Assembly: GCA_902491515.1 (NCBI GenBank)
Contig: CABUIC010000040.1
Span: forward strand, 1 to 14,513
Reading direction: 5' to 3'
Length of the DNA stretch: 14,513 nucleotides
From: an uncultured Porphyromonadaceae bacterium
Lineage (GTDB): Bacteria > Bacteroidota > Bacteroidia > Bacteroidales > Muribaculaceae
Part shown: one piece after another, positions 7,379 to 12,993 of the stretch
Position numbering within the stretch: the first letter of the stretch is position 1
Layout of the letters: the number at the start of each line of letters is the position of its first letter
Made by a program: the position numbers and the translations under genes
Notes under the pieces: model-generated
The model's database searches: none
What the model was told of the DNA's origin: nothing
What the model saw: the letters and a program-made list of their open reading frames with translations, nothing else

Positions 7379-7777
7379 ATGAAAGCAAAGACAGCACTCA
7401 TAGCCGCAGTCACCGGCCTCGCAACCCTCTCCCTCACATCGTGCCTGGGCTTCGACGCGGTCCTCGACCCCGGAGACACCTACTGGAGCGTGGACGATTA
7501 TATCGGAGCCCCGGGATACTGGGGCCCCGGCATCTACGGTAACGGATGGGGTACACCGCCCCCGCCTCCGCCCGCTTTCGGTCCTTCCTACACCCCCGGA
7601 TACTTCCCCGGATACAATCCGGGCCCGCAGCTTCCGCCTCCCAACCGCCCCTCGCGCCCTCAGGGACCGGGCAACATCAATCCTCCGGCAGATCCTCCGA
7701 GCGCGACAACACCGCCCTCCTTCCCGACGACACCCTCGGGTACAACCCGCCCCGGCAACAACGGCCGCCCGCGCTAA
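7379..7777 (+). CDS. Pro/Gly-rich predicted lipoprotein
   Basis: The 132-residue protein begins with a clear type II signal peptide: Lys-rich start, hydrophobic 6-18, lipobox LTSC with Cys22. The mature part opens with a short acidic/aromatic segment (LGFDAVLDPGDTYWSVDDY), then becomes low-complexity, rich in Pro, Gly, Tyr and Asn, with a PPPPPP run near 60 and a Ser/Thr/Pro tail ending in a basic GNNGRPR. The first half resembles Gly/Tyr/Trp-rich Bacteroidales lipoproteins of unknown role. No domain is recognised; it may be a disordered cell-envelope linker. It is convergent with bcp, with 28 bases between the stop codons. Confidence 0.8.
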   Translation: MKAKTALIAAVTGLATLSLTSCLGFDAVLDPGDTYWSVDDYIGAPGYWGPGIYGNGWGTPPPPPPAFGPSYTPGYFPGYNPGPQLPPPNRPSRPQGPGNINPPADPPSATTPPSFPTTPSGTTRPGNNGRPR

Positions 7778-7805
7778 CCCAAATGCCGCCGGCCCGGGCT
7801 CTCAT

Positions 7806-8267
7806 CTATTCCCCGGCCAGAATCTGCTCCGCGTGAGCCTTAGTCTTAACCTCTTTCGGTCCGATTACCCTCAGAACCGTCGCCGTCTCAGGGTCGATAA
7901 TGAACGTCGTCCGGAACGTACCCATATATTTACGCCCGTACATACTCTTCTCGCCCCACACTCCGAAAGCCTCCACAAGACGGTGGTCCGTGTCAGCTAT
8001 CAGCGGAAATGGCAGCTCGTTCTTCGCCTTGAATTTTAGATGCGACGCCGCCGGGTCGACGCTCACACCCACAATCTTGTAGCCCGCCTCGAGAAGCGCG
8101 CCATACCCGTCGCGGAGACTGCACGCCTGCGCAGTGCACCCCGAAGTAAGATCCTTCGGGTAGAAATACAGGGCAAGCCTGTGCCCCGCAAAATCACTCA
8201 GACGCACCTCGCGTCCCTCTTCATCCGTCCCGAGAACCTCGGGAACCTTGTCGCCTGCAGTAAGCAT
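7806..8267 (-). CDS. bcp: Thioredoxin-dependent thiol peroxidase (Bcp/PrxQ)
   Basis: A peroxiredoxin that reduces hydrogen peroxide and organic hydroperoxides using thioredoxin, in the cytoplasm. The 153 residues match the family's usual length of about 150-155. Seen: GDKVPEV near the start, YFYPKDLTSGCTAQAC (34-49) with the peroxidatic Cys44 and the resolving Cys49 five residues on (the alpha2 type of PrxQ), the catalytic Thr41 in the same motif, FGVWGEKSMYGRKYMG and FRTTFIIDPE typical of Bcp. It lies downstream of the broken HTH gene on the same strand. No clear TAnnTTTG element is visible in the short gap, so its promoter may lie inside the pseudogene. Confidence 0.96.
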   Translation of the reverse strand: MLTAGDKVPEVLGTDEEGREVRLSDFAGHRLALYFYPKDLTSGCTAQACSLRDGYGALLEAGYKIVGVSVDPAASHLKFKAKNELPFPLIADTDHRLVEAFGVWGEKSMYGRKYMGTFRTTFIIDPETATVLRVIGPKEVKTKAHAEQILAGE

Positions 8268-8288
8268 AGTTTCTTGATTTTATTGAGT

Positions 8289-8750
8289 TTACTTTATATT
8301 CGTCATCCCTTCCGGCTCGTCATGAACATATCCAGGTCCGTTTCCTTGTCGAGACCAAGCTTCTTCCTCAGCCTGTACCGCGCCGTGTTGACGCTCTGAC
8401 GGCTGATGCCCAGGTTGAGCGCAATCTCCTCCGAACTGTACTTCATATAGATTAGCATCGATATCAGCTCGTCGTTTGGCGTCACCGTCGGAAAATCCCG
8501 ACGCAGATCCGGGATGAAATGAGGATAAATCTCCATGAAATACCGACGGAAAAAGACGCCCGAGCTCAGTTCCGCGCCCCGTCCGGGCGTAAGCGTTCAG
8601 AAGGTGCTTCTCAGTATACTGCACCATCTCGACATCTTGCCGCACACGCATCGAGTCGAGCTCCGCCTCCGCGCCAGAACGGGAGCAACCCGAAAAAAAC
8701 AGAACGCCGGCAAGCGCAAAAACGATAAAAAAAGCCGTTTTCATATCCAT
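8289..8750 (-). pseudogene. Collapsed, frameshifted LuxR-type HTH regulator
   Basis: Two overlapping minus frames carry the two ends of one protein. The first, from ATG 8750, gives a signal sequence with a lipobox (LFFSGC, Cys22), then AEAELDSMRVRQDVEMVQYT, and stays open to 8289 with meaningless sequence. The second, open from 8596 to its TGA at 8303, gives FFRRYFMEIYPHF, PNDELISMLIYM and the HTH EEIALNLGISRQSVNTARYR-LRKKLGL, typical of the C-terminus of Bacteroidetes TPR-HTH regulators (usually about 500 residues or more). The frames differ by +1, so a base was gained or two lost between about 8596 and 8537. Even joined the product is only about 150 residues, so the TPR region, membrane helix and coiled coil are gone. 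An internal ATG at 8536 could still express a 77-residue HTH peptide. A sequencing error could explain the frameshift but not the missing middle. Confidence 0.65.
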
Positions 8751-8754
8751 CCCG

Positions 8755-8785
8755 CAAAAATAGCAAATTCCCCCGAAAAATTAAA
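8755..8785 (-). promoter_or_regulatory. Possible promoter of the broken HTH gene
   Basis: On the minus strand TATTTTTG (8762-8755) matches TAnnTTTG exactly, and TTTA lies 19 bases further upstream in place of TTTG. The start of transcription would fall at or within a few bases of the ATG codons at 8750 and 8744, implying a leaderless or almost leaderless transcript. Confidence 0.35.
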
Positions 8786-8948
8786 TCCAAATCCCCCGAA
8801 ATAAATTCCCCCCTCTCCCTCCCGCACCGCCCGGTCCCGCCGCTCGGCCGATATGAAGTGATGTAAACTTGTAAAAGAACTATTTGTTCTGGTAATTGAT
8901 TCTGTTTAGCATAAGAATTAATTTTTAGCCAGAGAGAAATTCGCGGAA

Positions 8949-8970
8949 TGTGTACACAATTATGTACATA
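8949..8970. promoter_or_regulatory. Paired TGTACA operator palindromes of yefM-yoeB
   Basis: TGTGTACACA (8949-8958) and TATGTACATA (8961-8970) are two perfect 10-base palindromes sharing the core TGTACA, with centres 12 bases apart. The E. coli yefM-yoeB operator is described as adjacent long and short palindromes with the same core and, as I recall, the same spacing, bound by YefM and the YefM-YoeB complex for autorepression. Here they end just before the TTTG element of the promoter, so bound repressor would block polymerase. Binding is inferred from this match and from the genes downstream. Confidence 0.7.
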
Positions 8971-8972
8971 AA

Positions 8973-9004
8973 TTTGTTTAAATCATAAGAATGTATTAAA
9001 TTTG
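8973..9004 (+). promoter_or_regulatory. Promoter of the toxin-antitoxin and DUF3990 operon
   Basis: TTTG (8973-8976), a 20-base spacer and TAAATTTG (8997-9004) match the Bacteroidetes consensus exactly. Transcription should start near 9011, leaving a leader of about 13 bases before the antitoxin ATG at 9024. No further promoter is evident before 10545, so this is probably the only promoter for all five plus-strand genes. Confidence 0.8.
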
Positions 9005-9023
9005 CAGAAAAAACAGACATACT

Positions 9024-9275
9024 ATGGAAGCAGTATCAATGAGAGATTTCCGCGAAAATCTCGCCGGCAACTTCAACCGGGCGGACAAGGGCGAAACTGT
9101 CCTTATTCGCAGAAGAAACAAAATTTATACTCTTACAAGCGTAGGAGCCGAAGATCTGATGCTCACCCCCGAACTTCAGGAGAAAATCGAGCGTGTCCGT
9201 CAGGAATACCGTGAGGGCTCGTCCAAAACCATTTCCACAGTTCAGCAACTCGACAATTTCCTTGACTCGCTGTGA
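9024..9275 (+). CDS. yefM: Antitoxin, Phd/YefM family
   Basis: The 83-residue protein has the Phd/YefM architecture: an N-terminal DNA-binding half (MEAVSMRDFRENLAGNFNRA, then GETVLIRRRNKIYTL, residues 1-38) and a charged helical C-terminal half (about 47-83) that should wrap the toxin. The family neutralises its toxin and represses its own operon, more strongly with toxin as co-repressor. Paired TGTACA palindromes and a full promoter lie directly upstream, in keeping with that. Its TGA overlaps the GTG of the toxin gene (GTGA at 9272-9275), a usual arrangement that lets antitoxin be made first. Base composition is already lower in GC than the genes to the left. Confidence 0.9.
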   Translation: MEAVSMRDFRENLAGNFNRADKGETVLIRRRNKIYTLTSVGAEDLMLTPELQEKIERVRQEYREGSSKTISTVQQLDNFLDSL

Positions 9276-9547
9276 ACTATACAATCACATTCACTTCCTC
9301 CGTTGAGAAAATCATTGCTAAATGGAAGAAGTCCAATCCGATACTGTTCAAGAAATTGCGAAATATTCTTCTGGCCATAGCCTCAGATCCTCGCAAGGGC
9401 ATCGGACGTCCTGAGCCACTTGTTGGAGGCGAAGGAATTATCTGGTCCCGCCATATCTCCGCCAACGATAGAATTATTTATGAAATCAACGATCTTGAGG
9501 TAAATGTATTGGTTATCGACCTTGAAGGTCATTACGACGATAAATAA
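9272..9547 (+). CDS. yoeB: mRNA interferase toxin, YoeB/Txe family
   Basis: The 91-residue toxin belongs to the YoeB branch of the RelE superfamily, which cleaves mRNA in the ribosomal A site. The family core is clear: GIGRPEPL, then IIWSRHISANDRIIYEI, then the C-terminal GHYDDK. The residues matching E. coli YoeB Glu46, Arg65 and His83 are Glu48, Arg67 and His87, so the active site looks intact. RelE itself lacks the GKPEPL-WSR pattern, which is why I place it with YoeB. The start is a GTG overlapping the antitoxin stop; no ATG fits. The gene is followed after about 35 bases by the DUF3791 gene on the same strand. Confidence 0.92.
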   Translation: MNYTITFTSSVEKIIAKWKKSNPILFKKLRNILLAIASDPRKGIGRPEPLVGGEGIIWSRHISANDRIIYEINDLEVNVLVIDLEGHYDDK

Positions 9548-9582
9548 TAAAGCTGGTTTCGGCTGTTAAATACGGAACGTTG

Positions 9583-9822
9583 ATGGAACAGTACTTAGAA
9601 CCTACAAAAGATGAAGTAGTTATGGCGTTTATTGCTTCATGTATCGAGGATGTGGCGAAGCGTCTTGATAAGCCGTATCTTGAAATTTTCGAGAGGATGG
9701 AGAAGGTCGGTCTTATCGACAAATATCTCTATCCTTTTTATGAGACTCTTCATACGGAAAGCCGTGAAAATCTGACAACAAGCCTTATAGACACTTTAAA
9801 TCGCTGGGAAAATGAAAAGTGA
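9583..9822 (+). CDS. DUF3791 protein, candidate partner of the DUF3990 protein
   Basis: A 79-residue all-helical protein that I assign to DUF3791 from its pattern VVMAFIASCIEDVAKRLDKP, then IFERMEKVGLIDKYL and YPFYETLHTE. The ATG at 9583 is chosen over the TTG three bases earlier; the frame is open back to the end of the toxin gene. It lies 35 bases after yoeB, and its last 11 bases overlap the next gene, so its translation is probably coupled to that gene. The family has no established function, to my knowledge. Its recurrent place beside DUF3990 genes, small size and order (before the candidate enzyme) suggest an antitoxin or chaperone; that is inference. Composition is AT-rich, unlike the core genes. 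Confidence 0.8.
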   Translation: MEQYLEPTKDEVVMAFIASCIEDVAKRLDKPYLEIFERMEKVGLIDKYLYPFYETLHTESRENLTTSLIDTLNRWENEK

Positions 9823-10321
9823 GAATGGAATTCTTGAGGTTTACCATGCCGGAACAGAAAAAGTAGAAGCTCCGAACTGCGAAGTAGGCCGAATTAATCT
9901 TGATTTTGGTAAGGGCTTTTATTTAACCGATATCTACGACCAGGCACTGAATTTTGCCAGAGCCAAGGCGATGGACCGTAAGAGTCGGGGAATAATCAAT
10001 GTTTATCTTTTGAATAAGGCAGCGCTCCTGCAAGAAGCTAAGAGCTTGATTTTTGACAAGTACGATTATGCGTGGCTGGAGTTTATCGTAGCTTGTCGAA
10101 ACGGTGAAGATGTATGGAAAGAATATGATTATGTCGAGGGTGGAGTAGCGGATGACAGAGTGATTAACACGGTAAATCTTTATATTCAGGGATATATATC
10201 AAAGGACCGGGCTTTGCAAAATCTACGTTATCTTAAGTCTAACAATCAGATTTGTATTCTTAACCAAAGTTTGCTTGACCGCCATTTGAAATTTACTAAC
10301 AGCTTGATATTATCGGAATAA
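9812..10321 (+). CDS. DUF3990 protein, candidate ADP-ribosyltransferase toxin
   Basis: The 169-residue protein matches DUF3990: VYHAGT (10-15), DFGKGFYLTD (31-40), QALNFARAKA (44-53), WLEFIVACR (88-96), YDYVEGGVADDRV (105-117) and the late NNQICILN (144-151). The His in VYHAGT, the Tyr in GKGFYLT and a later acidic/aromatic core are the layout of NAD-binding ADP-ribosyltransferase folds, and I recall that Pfam groups DUF3990 with that clan. The expected role is to transfer ADP-ribose to an unknown cellular target. There is no signal peptide, so the target is intracellular unless the protein is delivered. It overlaps both neighbours, by 11 bases upstream and 1 base downstream, so the three genes form a unit. 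The start at 9812 puts the His motif ten residues in. Activity and target are unproven. Confidence 0.8.
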   Translation: MKSENGILEVYHAGTEKVEAPNCEVGRINLDFGKGFYLTDIYDQALNFARAKAMDRKSRGIINVYLLNKAALLQEAKSLIFDKYDYAWLEFIVACRNGEDVWKEYDYVEGGVADDRVINTVNLYIQGYISKDRALQNLRYLKSNNQICILNQSLLDRHLKFTNSLILSE

Positions 10322-10545
10322 TGGACTATTATAATCAGGAAGTCATAGATATTTTGCGCTGGGGGCGGATAGGCGCCATTGTCTGTCGCATAGCTGAACT
10401 GCGGAAAATCTCTCCGCTTCAGGCACTCAAGGACTTTTACCGCAGCCACACCTGCAGTCGTTTTCACGACCGCAAAACAGGCCTATATCTTTACAGCGAT
10501 TACTATATAGCTGATGAATATATGCTGGAAAAATCCTTGGGATAA
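10321..10545 (+). CDS. Second DUF3791-type small protein
   Basis: A 74-residue protein whose ATG shares one base with the previous stop (TAATG). Residues 17-68 (GAIVCRIAELRKISPLQALK, FYRS and then TGLYLYSDYYIADEYMLE) fit the DUF3791 pattern of two or three helices with a late TGLYL-S-YIAD segment. It differs much from the first DUF3791 protein, so it is not a recent duplicate. A third partner in the cassette could bind the DUF3990 enzyme, stabilise the first partner, or sense something. Its stop codon lies in a small hairpin shared with the convergent acetyltransferase gene. Family assignment is by pattern only. Confidence 0.7.
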   Translation: MDYYNQEVIDILRWGRIGAIVCRIAELRKISPLQALKDFYRSHTCSRFHDRKTGLYLYSDYYIADEYMLEKSLG

Positions 10546-10564
10546 TGTATAATTCTCTTATCCC
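10539..10564. terminator. Candidate bidirectional terminator between convergent genes
   Basis: GGGATAA (10539-10545) pairs with TTATCCC (10558-10564) around a 12-base loop; two G-T pairs could extend it. The left arm holds the TAA of the DUF3791 gene, the right arm the TAA (minus strand) of the acetyltransferase gene. There is no strong T-run on either side, so termination strength is doubtful. Confidence 0.4.
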
Positions 10565-11607
10565 GGCAGAATCAATGGGGCCGGGCGGCGGGAGGGGAGG
10601 CCGAAAATCTCGCCAACGTGAGGCTCGCTGAAGAGAATACGGGTCAGGGTGTCGACAGAGTGGTCGAGGTCGGGGCGCGATCCGGGCCTCGCGACCCTGC
10701 GCTCGCAGATGCCTTCGCGGATTGAGAACAAGGCGTTGTTAGCCTCTATTACGGGGTCGCGGAGGGCGACTGACACCCGTAGACCCGGGTGGGCCTGAGC
10801 GAGAGCCGAGAGAACCGTTTCAGCGGAGACCACGCGCATCATGGCTCCGGCGCGGAGTCGGGGCCGCGGGGAGTTTTCGGCGTCGCACCGGACCGTGACC
10901 GGGAGATTGCCTGGAATTTCGGTGCGCAGGGCCGCGAGAACTGCCTCGGCGGAGTCTTTCGAGTTGTCGAAGAGGGCATGCACGCTTATTCCCTCCCCGG
11001 ACTCGGGGTGGGAAGCGAAAAGGATGGCTCCGGCGTCGGAGGACTCGCCGGCAGCGATGACGTGTCCGCCGTCGAGGCCAATCTGGCTGCAGAGGAGACA
11101 GAAATCGCTGTCGGTCAGAATCGTGGACGTGTCGCGACCGCGGGCTATGGCGCGCAACAGTGCGGCGTCGGGCTCGAGACCGGTGACGGAATGAGGAGAG
11201 GGAAACTGATGGATGGCGGTGAAGCGGACCTCGGAGATGTAAACTGTCGTAGCGAATCCGAAACGGTCGAAAAAGAAATAGAGGCGCCGCGCAGGCGGAG
11301 TCAGGGAGGCGAAAGCCGTCCCCTTCTCCGCCTCTTCGGAGAGGACGCGGCGCATAAGGGCGCTCATCAGCCCTTTGCCGCGATGGCCGGGGAGGGTTGT
11401 GGCGCGGGAGATGTTTAGGAGGGGGAGTTCGCGACCGTGGAATGCGAAGGAGTAGGTGCGTGCAATCATACCCGCGAGACCTTCGGAGTCAACGCGGACG
11501 TCGGCGTCGGAGGCGAGGAGGCTGTCGAAGAACCAGCGCGAGCGTGAAGCCCTCATGCGGCGGTATGATTCGTTGAATATGTTGCGGTATGTGTCGATGT
11601 CTTTCAT
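10558..11607 (-). CDS. Eis-like GNAT N-acetyltransferase
   Basis: The 349-residue protein has a GNAT domain at its N-terminus and a second half that resembles the degenerate GNAT plus sterol-carrier-like (SCP2) regions of Eis. The acetyl-CoA loop is visible as ISRATTLPGHRGKGLMSAL (66-84), followed by LYFFFDRFGF, a typical GNAT strand/helix pair. Around residues 280-295 VALRDPVIEANNALFSI fits a strand pair of the SCP2-like domain. Eis enzymes acetylate amines of varied molecules; the substrate here is unknown. The terminal GLPSRRPAPLILPG differs from the C-terminal carboxylate region I expect in Eis relatives, so activity may differ. It lies 26 bases downstream of the NADH dehydrogenase gene on the same strand and is probably cotranscribed. 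High GC marks it as core DNA beyond the AT-rich island. Confidence 0.8.
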   Translation of the reverse strand: MKDIDTYRNIFNESYRRMRASRSRWFFDSLLASDADVRVDSEGLAGMIARTYSFAFHGRELPLLNISRATTLPGHRGKGLMSALMRRVLSEEAEKGTAFASLTPPARRLYFFFDRFGFATTVYISEVRFTAIHQFPSPHSVTGLEPDAALLRAIARGRDTSTILTDSDFCLLCSQIGLDGGHVIAAGESSDAGAILFASHPESGEGISVHALFDNSKDSAEAVLAALRTEIPGNLPVTVRCDAENSPRPRLRAGAMMRVVSAETVLSALAQAHPGLRVSVALRDPVIEANNALFSIREGICERRVARPGSRPDLDHSVDTLTRILFSEPHVGEIFGLPSRRPAPLILPG

Positions 11608-11633
11608 AGTGAATCCGGGATGGTAGGGGGAGG

Positions 11634-12932
11634 TCAGTCCTTCCAGTAGCTCCGGAGGGGGTATTTGCTTGGGCGGAGCATCAGACGGAGCCCTGCGGAG
11701 AAAGTGAAGTAGCTGACCATCCAGTTAATAAGGACTACGGCCTTGTTTCTCATGCCGAGGAGGCTCAGGAGATGGACCGTCATCCACGTTATCCAGGCAA
11801 TCCAGCCGGACAGGTGGGTCGAGCCCATGTCGACGACGGCGCGGTTGCGGCCAATTGTCGCCATGGTTCCCTTGTCCCTGTAGCGGAAGGGGCGGTCGAA
11901 TTTTCCGGAATTGAGATTTTTCCCGAGGGTACGGGCCTGCTGGATAGCCACCTGGGCGAGCTGAGGGCATCCTTTCGGATATCGTTCGGATATGTGGAGG
12001 GAAATGTCGCCGATGGCGAAGACTGAGTCGAGCCCGAGGACGCGGTTAAACTCGTCGACAATCCATCTCCTTCCTGGTCCGGGAGCGACGTCGGAGCCGG
12101 AGGTCTCAAAGCATTCTCCGGTGACGCCTGCGGTCCAGATGACGGTTTCTGTGGGGATGGAAGTTCCGTCTGTGAAGCTTACGAGGCCGTCGGCGTAGGA
12201 GGTCATTGTCTTTTCGAGCTGAACATCTACCATGAGCTGTCGGAGGGCCTTGAGAGCGTCGGCGCTTGATTTCCGGCTCATTGTGCGGAGGAGAGCGTCG
12301 GAGCCTTCCACGAGAACCACCCGGACTTCATCGCGGGAAATTGCGGGGTATTCGCGCGGAACGACGTATCGCTTCATCTCGCCGAGCGCACCAGCCACCT
12401 CCACTCCTGCGGGACCGCCTCCTACGACGATGAAAGTGAGGAGCCGGGCCCTTTCGGCGGGGTCGGTGGCGATAGACGCCCTCTCGAGGCGGTCGAGGAC
12501 TTCGTTGCGGCAACGGATTGCCTGCGAGATGCTTTTGAGGGTGTAGACGTGCTTCCGGAGGTCCGGGATGTTGAAGAAGTTGTTGGTCGTTCCGGCAGCG
12601 AGCACCAGGGCGTCGTAAGGGATTGTCTCGAACTGGGTGTGGATTTCCTTGCGGGCGAAGTCGATGCGTCGGACGTCTCCGAAGCGGTACTGCACGCCGC
12701 GGACGCGTCGGGAGCGAATTTCGCGACGGAATGGAAAGCATATACTGGAGGACTCGAGGCCGGAGGACGCCACCTGATAGAAGAGAGGAGGGAAGGAATG
12801 GTAGTTGTGGCGGTCGACGAGAGTCACGTCCCAGAGCTTCTTGTCGAGGGTTTTCGCGAGGTTCAGACCTGCGAATCCGCCCCCTACGATAACGAGGCGG
12901 GGACGGGATATGGAGCTGTTGTGGTGTTGCAT
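11634..12932 (-). CDS. ndh: Type II NADH dehydrogenase (NDH-2)
   Basis: The 432-residue flavoprotein transfers electrons from NADH to quinone at the inner face of the membrane without pumping ions. Two dinucleotide-binding folds are seen: FAD site VIVGGGFAGLN (14-24) and NADH site VVGGGPAGVEVAG (169-181). The FAD-contacting AIGD is at 306-309 and the quinone-side PQLAQVAIQQAR at 323-334. The C-terminus (about 375-425) is rich in Trp and hydrophobic residues, consistent with membrane anchoring. Length is normal. The ATG at 12932 precedes the FAD motif by 13 residues, as expected; no better start is seen. A perfect 12-base hairpin ends two bases before this ATG. It probably heads a two-gene unit with the acetyltransferase gene. 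Confidence 0.93.
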   Translation of the reverse strand: MQHHNSSISRPRLVIVGGGFAGLNLAKTLDKKLWDVTLVDRHNYHSFPPLFYQVASSGLESSSICFPFRREIRSRRVRGVQYRFGDVRRIDFARKEIHTQFETIPYDALVLAAGTTNNFFNIPDLRKHVYTLKSISQAIRCRNEVLDRLERASIATDPAERARLLTFIVVGGGPAGVEVAGALGEMKRYVVPREYPAISRDEVRVVLVEGSDALLRTMSRKSSADALKALRQLMVDVQLEKTMTSYADGLVSFTDGTSIPTETVIWTAGVTGECFETSGSDVAPGPGRRWIVDEFNRVLGLDSVFAIGDISLHISERYPKGCPQLAQVAIQQARTLGKNLNSGKFDRPFRYRDKGTMATIGRNRAVVDMGSTHLSGWIAWITWMTVHLLSLLGMRNKAVVLINWMVSYFTFSAGLRLMLRPSKYPLRSYWKD

Positions 12933-12934
12933 AA

Positions 12935-12967
12935 GGGCGGGTGTTGATACAGATACAACACCCGCCC
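12935..12967 (-). terminator. Perfect 12-base hairpin between hppA and ndh
   Basis: GGGCGGGTGTTG (12935-12946), a 9-base loop and CAACACCCGCCC (12956-12967) form a perfect GC-rich stem. It follows the hppA stop by 26 bases and ends two bases before the ndh ATG. With no T-run after it on the minus strand, it is either an atypical hppA terminator or a structure that controls ndh translation. The start of the ndh coding region (ATGCAACACC) repeats the CAACACC of the right arm, so the left arm could pair there instead. Confidence 0.5.
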
Positions 12968-12993
12968 CGCATGAAAAGTTTTTAGCCGTCAGA

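Noticed and set aside
8969..8976. A second exact TAnnTTTG box upstream of yefM
   Set aside because: No TTTG-like element lies 19-21 bases upstream of it; its TTTG serves as the upstream element of the better promoter ending at 9004.
10789..11418. 209-codon plus-strand frame inside the acetyltransferase gene
   Set aside because: Gly/Glu-rich antisense shadow; the minus strand holds the acetyl-CoA loop and normal codon use.
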